From: Calliopsis andreniformis | Taxonomy: Eukaryota; Arthropoda; Insecta; Hymenoptera; Andrenidae | DNA length: 64,000 bases | NCBI RefSeq assembly: GCF_051401765.1 | Contig: NW_027480429.1 | Location: forward strand, 15,504,157-15,568,156 | Direction of reading: 5' to 3' | Shown: positions 50,791 to 63,072 of the stretch, one piece after another | How positions within the stretch are numbered: position 1 is the first letter of the stretch | Layout: every line of letters starts with the position of its first letter | The notes under the pieces: generated by a model | What the model was told of the DNA's origin: nothing | Database searches by the model: none | Seen by the model: the letters and a program-made list of their open reading frames with translations, nothing else | Made by a program: the position numbers and the translations under genes

Positions 50791-50956
50791 CAACCTAGGC
50801 TTCACTCTAGGGCGTTGCTCCACCAGATCGAATAGTTATTGCCTTAGAAGTCAACGCCCGAAGCATAAAATACAAAATAAATAAAACAGTTTTTCCATGG
50901 TATGAAACGAATAATTGCATCCAGTATGAAACTTATGGTCTTTTCCACTTTCCGAG
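50791..50956 (+). repeat. Type h monomer (reference)
   Basis: Marked by GAATAGTTATTGCCTTAG, AAAATAAATAAAACAG, TATGAAACGAATAATTGC and GTATGAAACTTATGGTC, with tail TTTTCCACTTTCCGAG. This copy has small changes (CCATGGTATG, GCATCCAG). It precedes i. Confidence 0.82.
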
Positions 50957-51122
50957 CAACCTAGTCTTCACCCTAGGGCGTTGCTCCAACAGATTGAATA
51001 GTTAGGGCCTTAGAAGTCAACGCCCGAAGCATAAAATACGATATAAATACAACAGCTTTTCCATCGTATAAAACGGATAATTGCAACCAGTGTGAAAGTA
51101 ATGGTCATTTCTACGTTCCGAG
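50957..51122 (+). repeat. Type i monomer (reference)
   Basis: Marked by GCTCCAACAGATTGAATAG, CGCCCGAAGC, ATACGATATAAATACAACAG, AAAACGGATAATTGC, GAAAGTAATGG and tail CGTTCCGAG. The AACGGATAA change removes the CENP-B-box-like core present in many other types. It precedes j. Confidence 0.84.
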
Positions 51123-51620
51123 CAACCTAGGCGTCACTCTAGGGCGTTGCTCCACCAGATCGAATAGCCAGGGACTTAGAATTCATCTCTAAAAGCATAA
51201 AATACAATTAAAATACAACAGTTTTTCCATTGTATAACAGGAATAATTGCAACCAGTGTGAAAGTTATGGTCACTTCTACGTTCCGGGCAACCTAGGGTT
51301 CACTGTAGGGCGTTGCTCCACCAGATCAATCAGTTAGGGCCTTAGAAGTCAACGCCCGAAGCATAAAATACAAAATAAATAGAACAGTTTTTCCATTGCA
51401 TAAAACGAATAATTGCTACCAGTGTAAAAGTTATGGTCATTTCTACGTTCCGGGTAACCTAGGCTTCCCTCTAGGGCGTTGCTCCACCAGATCGAATAGT
51501 TAGGGCCTTAGAAGTCCACGCCAGAAGCATAAGATACGATAAAGATGCAACAGTTTTTCCATCGTATAAAACGAATAATTGCAACCAGTGTGAAATTTAT
51601 GGTCATTCCTACATTCCGAG

Positions 51621-53113
51621 CAACCTGGGCTTCACCCTAGGGCGTTGCTCCACCAGATAGAATAGCTAGGGCCTTAGAAGTCGACGCCAGAAGCATAAAA
51701 TACAATATAAATACAACAGCATTTCCATCGTATAAAATGAATAATTGCAAACAGTGTGAAAGTAATGGTCATTTCTACGTTCCGGGCAACCTAAGCTTCA
51801 CTGTAGGGCGTTGCACCACCAGATCGAATAGTTAGGGCCTTAGAAGTCAACGCCAGAAGCATAAAAGACAATATAAATACAACAACTTTTCCATCGTATA
51901 ACAGAAATAATAGCAACCAGTGCGAAAGTTATGGTCATTTCTACGTTCCAGGCAACCTAGGCTTCACTCTAGGGCGTTGCTCCACCAGATCGAATAGTTT
52001 GGGCCTTAGAAGTCAACGCCCGAAGCCTAAAATGCAATAAAACTACATCAGTTTTTCCATCGCATAACAGGAATAATTCCAACCAGTTTGAAAGTGATGG
52101 TCATTTCTACGTTCCGGGCAACCTAGGCTTCACTCTAGGGCGTTGTTACACCAGATCGAATAGTTAGGGCCTTAGAAGTCAACGCCCGAAGCATAAAATG
52201 CAATAAAACTACAACAGTTTTTCCATCGCATAACAGGAATAATTCCAACCAGTTTGAAAGTGATGGTCATTTCTACGTTCCGGGCTACCAAGGCATCACT
52301 CTAGGGCGTTGTCACACCAGATCGAATAGCTACGACCTTAGAAGTCAAAGCCAGAAGCAGAAAATACAATAAAAATGCAACAGTTTTTCCACAGTACAGC
52401 ATGGCTAGTTGCAACCAGTGCGAAAGTAATGATCATTTCGACGTTTCGGGCAACCTAGGCTTCACTCTAGGGCGCTGCTCCACCAGATCGAATAGCTAGG
52501 GACTTAGAATTCAACGCTAAAAGCATAAAGTACAATAAAGATGCAACAGCTTTTCCATGGTATAACAGGAATAAGTGCAACCAGTGTGAAGGTAACGGTC
52601 TGTCCTACGTTCCGGGCAACCTAGGCTTCACTCCAGGGCGTTGCTAAATCAGATCGAATAGATAGGATCTTAGAAGTCAACGCCCGAAGCATAAAGTACA
52701 AAATAAATAGAACAGATTTTCCATTGTATAAAACGAATAATAGCAACCAGTGTGAAAGTTAAGGTCATTTCTACGTTCCGGGCAACCTAGGCTTCACTCT
52801 AGGGCGTTGCACCACCAGATCGAATAGTTAGGGACTAAGAAGTCAACGCCAGAAGCATAAAATACAATATAAATATAACAGTTTTTCCATCGTATAAAAC
52901 GAATGATAGCAACCAGTGTGAAAGTAATGGTCATTTCTACGTTCCGGGCCACCTAGGCTTCACTCTATGCGTTGTTCCACCCGATCGAATAGCTAGGGAC
53001 TTAGAATTCAACGCTAAAAGCATAAAGTACAATAAAGATGCAACAGTTTTTCCATCGTATAATAGGAATAATTGCAACCAGTGTGAAGGTAGCGGTCTGT
53101 CCTACGTTCCGGG
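51621..53113 (+). repeat. Island of nine diverged monomers
   Basis: Monomers at 51621, 51787, 51953, 52119, 52285, 52451, 52617, 52783 and 52949 carry many private changes, e.g. CTAAGCTTCACTGTAGGG, ATAATTCCAACCAGTTTG, GTTGTTACACC, GTACAGCATGGCTAG, GGTCTGTCCTACG and CTCTATGCG (165-bp unit). 51953 and 52119 are a near-identical adjacent pair; 52451 and 52949 share TCAACGCTAAAAGC. Most do not fit the 18 types cleanly, so the island looks like older, less homogenised satellite. Confidence 0.85.
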
Positions 53114-54773
53114 CAACCTAGGCTTCACTCTAGGGCGTTGTTCCACCAGATCGAACAGTTAGGCCCTAAGAAGTCAACGCCAGAAGCATAAAATACAATA
53201 TAAATATAACAGTTTTTCCATCGTATAAAACGAATGATAGCAACCAGCGTGAAAGTTATGGTCATTTCTACGTTCCGGGCAACCTAGGCTTCACTCTAGG
53301 GCGTTGCTCCACCAGATCGAATAGTTATTGCCTTAGAAGTCAACGCCCGAAGCATAAAATACAAAATAAATAAAACAGTTTTTCCATTGTATGAAACGAA
53401 TAATTGCAACCAGTATGAAACTTATGGTCTTTTCCACTTTCCGAGCAACCTAGGCTTCACCCTAGGGCGTTGCTCCAACAGATTGAATAGTTAGGGCCTT
53501 AGAAGTCAACGCCCGAAGCAAAAAATGCGATATAAATACAACAGCTTTTCCATCGTATAAAACGGATAATTGCAACCAGTGTGAAAGTAATGGTTATTTC
53601 TACTTTCCGAGCAGCCTAGGCGTCACTCTAGGGCGTTGCTCCACCAGATCGAATAGCTAGGGACTTAGAATTCATCTCTAAAAGCATAAAATACAATTAA
53701 AATACAACAGTTTTTCCATCGTATAACAGGAATAATTGCAACCAGTGTGAAAGTAATGGTCATTTCTACGTTCCGGGCAACGTAGGTTTCACTCTAGGGC
53801 GTTGATCCGCCAGAGGGAATAGTTAGGGCCTAAGGAGTCAACTCCAGAAGCATAAAATACAATATAAATACAACAGTTTTTCAATCGTATAAAACGAATA
53901 ATTGCAGCCAGTGTGAAAGTTATGGTCATTTCTACGTTCCGGGCAACCTAGGTTTCACTCTAGGGCGTTGTTCCACCAGATCGAATAGGTAGGGCCTAAG
54001 AAGCCAACGCCATAAGAATAAAATACAACATAAATATAACAGTTTTTCCATCGTATAAAACGAATAATAGCAACCAGTGTGAAAGTTATGGTCATTTCTA
54101 CGTTCCAGGCAACGTAGGCTTCACCCTAGGGCGTTGTTCCACCAGATCGAATAGGTAGGGCCTAAGAAGTCAACGCCATAAGAATAAAATACAATATAAA
54201 TATAACAGTTTTTCCATCGTATAAAACGAATAATAGCAACCAGTGTGAAAGTTATGGTCATTTCTACGTTCCGGGCGACCTAGTCTTCAGTCTGGGGCGT
54301 TGTTCCACCAGATCGAATAGTTAGGGCCTAAGAAGTCAACGCCAGAAGCATAAAATACAATATAAATATAACAGTTTTTCCATCGTATAAAACGAATAAT
54401 AGCAACCAGTGTGAAAGTTATGGTCATTTCAACGTTCCGGGCTTCCTAGGCTTCACTCTATGGCGTTGCTCCACCACATCGAATAGCTACGGCCTTAGAA
54501 GTCAACGCCTGAAGCATAAAATGCAATAAAAATACAACAGTTTTTTCACCGTATAACAGGAATAATTGCAACAAAAGTGAAGGTAATGGTCATTTCTGCG
54601 TTCCGGGCAACCTAGGCTTCACCCTAGGGCGTTGTTCCACCAAATCGAATAGTTAGGGCCTAAGAAGTGAACGCCAGAAGCATAAAATACAACATAAATA
54701 CAACAGTTTTTCCATCATATAAAACGAATAATTGCAACCAGGATGAAAGTTATGGTCATTTCTACTTTCCGGG
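53114..54773 (+). repeat. Ten-monomer run g-h-i-j-k-l/m-m-n-o-p
   Basis: Regular monomers in canonical order, except that the l position (53944) is an l/m hybrid: an l-like CAACCTAGGTTTCAC head followed by m-type GGTAGGGCC and CCATAAG. Next comes a normal m with a CAACGTAGG head (54110). The p monomer leads directly into the 15-monomer HOR. Confidence 0.85.
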
Positions 54774-57263
54774 CAACCTAGGCTTCACCCTAGGGCGCTG
54801 CTCCAACACATTGATTAGTTAGGGCCTTAGAAGTCAATGCCCGAAGCATAAAATGCAATAAAAGTACAACAGTTCTTCCGTCATATAACAGGAATAATTG
54901 CAACCAGTGTGAAAGTAATGGTCATTTCCATGTTCCGGGCAACCTAGGCTTCACTCTAGGGCGTTGCTCCACCAGATCGAATAGTTAGGGCCTTAGAATT
55001 CAACGCCAGAAGCATAAAATACAATAAAGATGCAACAGATTTTCCATCGTATAACAGGAATAACTGCAAACAGTATGAAAGTACTGGTCATTTCTACGTT
55101 CCGGGTGACCTAGGTTTCACTCTAGGGCGTTGCTGCACCAGATCGTATAGCTAGGGACTTAGAATTCAACGCCATAAGAATAAAATTCAATATAAATATA
55201 ACAGTTTTTCCATCGTATAAAACGAATAATAGCAACCAGTGTGAAGGTTATGGTCATTTCAACGTTCCGGGCAATCTAGGCTTCACTCTAGGGCGCTGCT
55301 CCACCAGATCAATCAGTTAGGGCCTTAGAAGTCAACGTCCGAAGCATAAAATACAAAATAAATAGAACTGTTTTTCCATTGTATAAAACGAATAATTGCT
55401 ACCAGTGTAAAAGTTATGGTCATTTCTACGTTCCGGGTAACCTAGGCGTCACTGTAGGGCGTTGCTCCACCAGATCGAATAGTTAGGGCCTTAGAAGTCC
55501 ACGCCAGAAGCATAAAATACGATAAAGATGCAACAGTTTTTCCATCGTATAAAACGAATAATTGCAACCAGTGTGAAATTTATGGTCATTCCTACATTCC
55601 GAGCAACCTAGACTTCACTCTAGAGCGTTTCTCCACCAGATCGAATAGTTAGGTCCTTAGAAGTCAACGCCAGAAGCATAAAATACGATATAAATACAAC
55701 AGTTTGTCCATCGTAGAAAAGGAATATTTGCAACCAGTGCGAAAGTTATTGTCATTTCTGCGTTCCGGGCAACCTAGGCTTCACTCTAGGGCGTTGCTCC
55801 ACCAGATTCAACAGTTAGGGCCTTAGAAGTCAACGCCCGAAGCATAAAATACAAAATAATTAGTACAGTTTTTGCATCGTATAAAACGAATAATTGCTAC
55901 CAGTTTGGAAGTTATGGTCATTTCCACGTTCCCGGCAGCCTAGGCTTCACTCTAGGGCGTTGCTCCACCAGATGGAATAGTTAGGGCCTTAGAAGTCAAC
56001 GCCCGAAGCATAAAATACAAAATAAATAAAACAGTTTTTCCATTGTATGAAACGAATAATTGCAACCCGTAGGAAACTTATGGCCTTTTCCACTTTCCGA
56101 GCAACCTAGGCTTCACCCTAGGGCGCTGCTCCAACAGATTGAATAGTTAGGGCCTTAGAAGTCAACGCCCGAAGCATAAAATACGATATAAATACAACAG
56201 CTTTTCCATCGTATAAAACGGATAATTGCAACCAGCGTGAAAGTAATGGTCATTTCTACGTTCCGAGCAACCTAGGCGTCACTCTAGGGCGTTGCTCCAC
56301 CAGATCGAATAGCTAGGGACTTAGAATTCATCTCTAAAAGCATAAAATACAATTAAAATACAACAGTTTTTCCATCGTATAACAGGAATAATTGCAACCA
56401 GTGTGAAAGTAATGGTCATTTCTACGTTCCGGGCAACGTAGGTTTCACTCTAGGGCGTTGATCCGCCAGAGGGAATAGTTAGGGCCTAAGGAGTCAACTC
56501 CAGAAGCATAAAATACAATATAAATACAACAGTTTTTCAATCGTATTAAACGAATAATTGCAACCAGTGTGAAAGTTATGGTCATTTCTACGTTCCGGGC
56601 AACCTAGGTTTCACTCTAGGGCGTTGATCCGCCAGAGGGAATAGTTAGGGCCTAAGGAGTCAACTCCAGAAGCATAAAATACAATATAAATACAACAGTT
56701 TTTCAATCGTATTAAACGAATAATTGCAACCAGTGTGAAAGTTATGGTCATTTCTACGTTCCGGGCAACCTAGGTTTCACTCTAGGGCGTCGCTCCAATA
56801 GGTCGAATAGCTAGGGACTTAGAATTCAACGCCAGAAGGATAAAATACAATATATGTACAACAGTTTTTTCATCGTATAAAATGAATACTTGCAAACATT
56901 GTGAAAGTTATGGTCATTTCTACGTTCCAGGCAACCTAGGCTTCACCCTAGGGCGTTGTTCCACCAGATCGAATAGGTAGGGCCTAAGAAGTCAACGCCA
57001 TAAGAATAAAATACAATATAAATATAACAGTTTTTCCATCGTATAAAACGAATAATAGCAACCAGTGTGAAAGTTATGGTCATTTCAACGTTCCGGGCAA
57101 CCTAGGCTTCACTCTAGGGCGTTGTTCCACCAGATCGAAGAGTTAGGCCCTAAGAAGTCAACGCCAGAAGCATAAAATACAACATAAATACAACAGTTTT
57201 TCCATCATATAAAACGAATAATTGCAACCAGGATGAAAGTTATGGTCATTTCTACTTTCCGGG
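54774..57263 (+). repeat. 15-monomer higher-order repeat, copy 1
   Basis: 2490 bp: q, r, a j/a-like hybrid (55106, GCTGCACCAGATCGTATAG), b-c-d-e, f/h hybrid, i (CCGTAGGAAAC just before it), j-k-k-l-m, g/p hybrid (57098, GAAGAGTTAGG). The k monomer is doubled at 56434 and 56600. Confidence 0.9.
56434..56765 (+). repeat. Tandem duplication of one k monomer
   Basis: Two successive k monomers, 56434 and 56600, both with GATCCGCCAGAGGG and the rare CGTATTAAACG. Only the first has the CAACGTAGG head; the second begins CAACCTAGG, because the exchange point took the l head. Copy 2 of the HOR (58924) has a single k, so this is a one-monomer gain, or the reverse loss. Confidence 0.85.
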
Positions 57264-59587
57264 CAACCTAGGCTTCACCCTAGGGCGCTGCTCCAACAGA
57301 TTGATTAGTTAGGGCCTTAGAAGTCAATGCCCGAAGCATAAAATGCAATAAAAGTACAACAGTTCTTCCATCATATAACAGGAATAATTGCAACCAGTGT
57401 GAAAGTAATGGTCATTTCCATGTTCCGGGCAACCTAGGCTTCACTCTAGGGCGTTGCTCCACCAGATCGAATAGTTAGGGCCTCAGAATTCAACGCCAGA
57501 AGCATAAAATACAATAAAGATGCAACAGATTTTCCATCGTATAACAGGAATAACTGCAAACAGTATGAAAGTACTGGTCATTTCTACGTTCCGGGTAACC
57601 TAGGTTTCACTCTAGGGCGTTGCTGCACCAGATCGTATACCTAGGGACTTAGAATTCAACGCCATAAGAATAAAATACAATATAAATATAACAGTTTTTC
57701 CATCGTATAAAACGAATAATAGCAACCAGTGTGAAGGTTATGGTCATTTCAACGTTCCGGGCAATCTAGGCTTCACTCTAGGGCGCTGCTCCACCAGATC
57801 AATCAGTTAGGGCCTTAGAAGTCAACGTCCGAAGCATAAAATACAAAATAAATAGAACTGTTTTTCCATTGTATAAAACGAATAATTGCTACCAGTATAA
57901 AAGTTATGGTCATTTCTACGTTCCGGGTAACCTAGGCGTCACTGTAGGGCGTTGCTCCACCAGATCGAATAGTTAGGGCCTTAGAAGTCCACGCCAGAAG
58001 CATAAAATACGATAAAGATGCAACAGTTTTTCCATCGTATAAAACGAATAATTGCAACCAGTGTGAAATTTATGGTCATTCCTACATTCCGAGCAACCTA
58101 GACTTCACTCTAGAGCGTTTCTCCACCAGATCGAATAGTTAGGTCCTTAGAAGTCAACGCCAGAAGCATAAAATACGATATAAATACAACAGTTTGTCCA
58201 TCGTAGAAAAGGAATATTTGCAACCAGTGCGAAAGTTATTGTCATTTCTGCGTTCCGGGCAACCTAGGCTTCACTCTAGGGCGTTGCTCCACCAGATTCA
58301 ACAGTTAGGGCCTTAGAAGTCAACGCCCGAAGCATAAAATACAAAATAATTAGTACAGTTTTTGCATCGTATAAAACGAATAATTGCTACCAGTTTGGAA
58401 GTTATGGTCATTTCCACGTTCCGGGCAGCCTAGGCTTCACTCTAGGGCGTTGCTCCACCAGATGGAATAGTTAGGGCCTTAGAAGTCAACGCCCGAAGCA
58501 TAAAATACAAAATAAATAAAACAGTTTTTCCATTGTATGAAACGAATAATTGCAACCCGTAGGAAACTTATGGCCTTTTCCACTTTCCGAGCAACCTAGG
58601 CTTCACCCTAGGGCGCTGCTCCAACAGATTGAATAGTTAGGGCCTTAGAAGTCAACGCCCGAAGCATAAAATACGATATAAATACAACAGCTTTTCCATC
58701 GTATAAAACGGATAATTGCAACCAGCGTGAAAGTAATGGTCATTTCTACGTTCCGAGCAACCTAGGCGTCACTCTAGGGCGTTGCTCCACCAGATCGAAT
58801 AGCTAGGGACTTAGAATTCATCTCTAAAAGCATAAAATACAATTAAAATACAACAGTTTTTCCATCGTATAACAGGAATAATTGCAACCAGTGTGAAAAT
58901 AATGGTCATTTCTACGTTCCGGGCAACGTAGGTTTCACTCTAGGGCGTTGATCCGCCAGAGGGAATAGTTAGGGCCTAAGGAGTCAACTCCAGAAGCATA
59001 AAATACAATATAAATACAACAGTTTTTCAATCGTATTAAACGAATAATTGCAACCAGTGTGAAAGTTATGGTCATTTCTACATTCCGGGCAACCTAGGTT
59101 TCACTCTAGGGCGTCGCTCCAATAGGTCGAATAGCTAGGGACTTAGAATTCAACGCCAGAAGGATAAAATACAATATATGTACAACAGTTTTTTCATCGT
59201 ATAAAATGAATACTTGCAAACATTGTGAAAGTTATGGTCATTTCTACGTTCCAGGCAACCTAGGCTTCACCCTAGGGCGTTGTTCCACCAGATCGAATAG
59301 GTAGGGCCTAAGAAGTCAACGCCATAAGAATAAAATACAATATAAATATAACAGTTTTTCCATCGTATAAAACGAATAATAGCAACCAGTGTGAAAGTTA
59401 TGGTCATTTCAACGTTCCGGGCAACCTAGGCTTCACTCTAGGGCGTTGTTCCACCAGATCGAAGAGTTAGGCCCTAAGAAGTCAACGCCAGAAGCATAAA
59501 ATACAATATAAATATAACAGTTTTTCCATCGTATAAAACGAATGATAGCAACCAGTGTGAAAGTTATGGTCATTTCTACGTTCCGGG
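57264..59587 (+). repeat. 15-monomer HOR, copy 2 with 14 monomers
   Basis: Same order as copy 1 at offset 2490 bp up to the k monomer at 58924, after which it has one k instead of two. The shared GCTGCACC, CAACGTCCG, CCGTAGGAAAC and GAAGAGTTAGG markers prove common origin. The final g (59422) has a normal g tail rather than the p tail of copy 1. Confidence 0.89.
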
Positions 59588-62242
59588 CAACCTAGGCTTC
59601 ACTCTAGGGCGTTGCTCCACCAGATCGAATAGTTATTGCCTTAGAAGTCAACGCCTGAAGCATAAAATGCAATAAAAATACAACAGTTTTTTCACCGTAT
59701 AACAGGAATAATTGCAACAAGCGTGAAGGTAATGGTCATTTCTGCGTTCCGGGCAACCTAGGCTTCACCCTAGGGCGTTGTTCCACCAAATCGAATAGTT
59801 AGGGCCTAAGAAGTGAACGCCAGAAGCATAAAATACAACATAAATACAACAGTTTTTCCATCATATAAACGAATAATTGCAACGAGGATGAAAGTTCTGG
59901 TCATTTCTACTTTCCGGGCAACCTAGGCTTCACCCTTGGGCGCTGCTCCAACAGATTGATTAGTTAGGGCCTTAGAAGTCAATGCCCGAAGCATAAAATG
60001 CAATAAAAGTACAACAGTTCTTCCATCATATAACAGGAATAATTGCAACCAGTGTGAAAGTAATGGTCATTTCCATGTTCCGGGCAACCTAGGCTTCACT
60101 CTAGGGCGTTGCTCCACCAGATCGAATAGTTAGGGCCTTAGAATTCAACGCCAGAATTCTAAAATACAATAAAGATGCAACAGCTTTTCCATCGTATAAA
60201 ACGAAAAATTGCAAACAGTCTGAAAGTAATGGTCATTTCTACGTTCCAGGCAACCTAGGCTTCACCCTAGGGCGTTGTTCCACCAGATCGAATAGGTAGG
60301 GCCTAGGAAGTCAACGCCATAAGAATAAAATACAATATAAATGTAACAGTTTTTCCATTGTATAAAACGAATAATTGCTACCAGTGTAAAAGTTATGGTC
60401 ATTTCTACGTTCCGGGTAACCTAGGCTTCACTCTAGGGCGTTGCTCCACCAGATCGAATAGTTAGGGCCTTAGAAGTCCACGCCAGAAGCATAAAATACG
60501 ATAAAGATGCAACAGTTTTTCCATCGTATAAAACGAATAATTGCAACCAGTGTGAAATTTATGGTCATTCCTACATTCCGAGCAACCTAGACTTCACTCT
60601 AGGGCGTTGCTCCACCAGATTCAACAGCTAGGGCCATAGAAGTCAACGCCCGAAGCATAAAATACAAAATAAGTAGTACAGTTTTTGCATCGTATAAAAC
60701 GAATAATTGCTACCAGTGTGGAAGTTATGGTCATTTCCACGTTCCGGGCAGCCTAGGCTTCACTCTAGGGCGTTGCTCCACCAGATGGAATAGTTAGGGC
60801 CTTAGAAGTCAACGCCAGATGCATAAAATACAATAAAGATGCAACAGCTTTTCCATCGTATGACAGGAATAATTGCAACCAGTTTGAAAGTGATGGTCAT
60901 TTCTACGTTCCGGGCAACCTAGGCTTCACTCTAGGGCGTTGTTCCACCAGATCGAACAGTAAGGCCCTAAGAAGTCAACGCCAGAAGCATAAAATACAAT
61001 ATAAATATAACAGTTTTGCCATCGTATAAAACGAATAATAGCAACCAGTGTGAAAGTTATGGTCATTTCAACGTTCCGGGCAACCTAGGCTTCACTCTAG
61101 GGCGTCGTTCCACCAGATCGAACAGTTAGGCCCTAAGAAGTCAACGCCAGAAGCATAAAATACAATATAAATATAACAGTTTTTCCATCGTATAAAACGA
61201 ATGATAGCAACCAGTGTGAAAGTTATGGTCATTTCTACGTTCCGGGCAACCTAGGCTTCACTCTAGGGCGTTGCTCCACCAGATCGAATAGTTATTGCCT
61301 TAGAAGTCAACGCCCGAAGCATAAAATATAAAATAAATAAAACAGTTTTTCCATTGTATGAAACGAATAATTGCAACCAGTATGAAACTTATGGTCTTTT
61401 CCACTTTCCGAGCAACCTAGGCTTCACCCTAGGGCGCTGCTCCAACAGATTGAATAGTTAGGGCCTTAGAAGTCAACGCCCGAAGCATAAAATACGATAT
61501 AAATACAACAGCTTTTCCATCGTATAAAACGGATAATTGCAACCAGTGTGAAAGTAATGGTCATTTCTACGTTCCGAGCAACCTAGGCGTCACTCTAGGG
61601 CGTTGCTCCAGCAGATCGAATAGCTAGGGACTTAGAATTCATCTCTAAAAGCATAAAATACAATTAAAATACAACAGTTTTTCCATCGTATAACAGGAAT
61701 AATTGCAACCAGTGTGAAAGTAATGGTCATTTCTACGTTCCGGGCAACGCAGGTTTCACTCTAGGGCGTTGATCCGCCAGAGGGAATAGTTAGGGCCTAA
61801 GGAGTCAACTCCAGAAGCATAAAATACAATATAAATACAACAGTTTTTCAATCGTATAAAACGAATAATTGCTACCAGTGTAAAAGCTATGGTCATTTCT
61901 ACGTTCCGGGCAACCAAGGCTTCACTCTAGGGCGTTGCTCCACCAGATCGAATGGTTAGGGCCTTAGAAGTCAACGCCAGAAGCCTAAAATACAATAAAG
62001 ATGCAACAGTTTTTCCATCGTATGACAGGAATAATTGCAACCAGTTTGAAAGTGATGGTCATTTCTACGTTCCGGGCAACCTAGGCTTCACTCTAGGGCG
62101 ATGTTCCACCAGATCGAACAGTAAGGCCCTAAGAAGTCAACGCCAGAAGCATAAAATACAATATAAATATAACAGTTTTGCCATCGTATAAAACGAATAA
62201 TAGCAACCAGTGTGAAAGTTATGGTCATTTCAACGTTCCGGG
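59588..62242 (+). repeat. Mosaic segment rich in hybrid monomers
   Basis: Sixteen monomers: h/o hybrid (59588), p (165 bp), q, r, a/b hybrid (60251), c, d/e hybrid (60583), f, g, g (61081), h-i-j-k, c/f hybrid (61911), g. The g at 60915 and 62077 share AGTAAGGCCCTAAG and CAGTTTTGCCATCG and lie exactly 7 monomers apart, a partial 7-mer duplication. Confidence 0.82.
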
Positions 62243-63072
62243 CAACCTAGGCTTCACTCTAGGGCGTCGTTCCACCAGATCGAACAGTTAGGGCCTTAGA
62301 AGTCAACGCCCGATGCATAAAATACAAAATAAATAGAACAGTTTTTCCATTGTATAAAACGAATAATTGCTACCAGTGTAAAAGCTATGGTCATTTCTAC
62401 GTTCCGGTCAACCTAGGCTTCACTCTAGGGCGTTGCTCCACCAGATCGAATAGTTAGGGCCTTAGAAGTCCACGCCAAAAGCATAAAATACGATAAAGAT
62501 GCAACAGTTTTTCGATAGTATAACAGGAATAATTCCAACCAGTTTGATAGTGATGGTCTTTTCTACGTTCCGGGCAACCTAGGCTTCACTCTAGGGCGTT
62601 GTTACACCAGATCGAATAGTTAGGGCCTTAGAAGTCAACGCCCGAAGCATAAAATACAAAATAAATAAAACAGTTTTTCCATCGTATAAAACGAATAATT
62701 GCAACCAGTATGATACTTATGGTCATTTCCACTTTCCGAGCAACCTAGGCTTCACCGTAGGGCGTTGCTCCACCTGATCGAATAGTTAGGGCCTTAGAAG
62801 TCAACGCCAGAAGACTAAAATACAATAAAGATGCAACAGTTTTTCCATAGTATAAAACGAATAATTGCAAACAGTCTGAGAGTAATGGTCATTTCTACGT
62901 TCCTGGCAACCTAGGCTTCACCCTAGGGCGTTGTTCCACCAGATCGAATAGTTAGGGCCTAAGAAGTCAACGCCAGAAGCATAAAATACAATATAAATAT
63001 AACAGTTTTTCCATCGTCTAAAACGAATAATAGCAACCAGTGTGAAAGTTATAGTCATTTCTACGTTCCGGG
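62243..63072 (+). repeat. Diverged and mixed monomers near the right end
   Basis: Monomers at 62243 (g/b hybrid), 62409 (c head, tail TTTTTCGATAGTATAACAGG), 62575 (GTTGTTACACC), 62741 (CTTCACCGTAGGG, CCACCTGATCG, AGAAGACTAAAATAC) and 62907 (m-like head, GTTAGGGCCTAAG). GTTGTTACACC and ATTCCAACCAGTTTGA link them to the diverged island at 51621-53113. Confidence 0.8.

Larger units (their letters stand above)
49297..51620 (+). repeat. Rearranged 14-monomer segment
   Basis: b-c-d-e, a three-way f/h/g hybrid (49961), h/i hybrid (50127), j, k/m hybrid (50459), g-h-i-j, b-c. The first four monomers carry CAACGTCCG and AGAACTG in b and GCATCACTGTAGGG in c. Close versions return at 55272 and 57762, so this is a relative of the 15-monomer HOR. 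Confidence 0.83.

Noticed and set aside
51621..53113. Diverged block as a possible inserted element
   Set aside because: It keeps the 166-bp register and orientation and all its parts align to the satellite monomer. It is old satellite, not foreign DNA.
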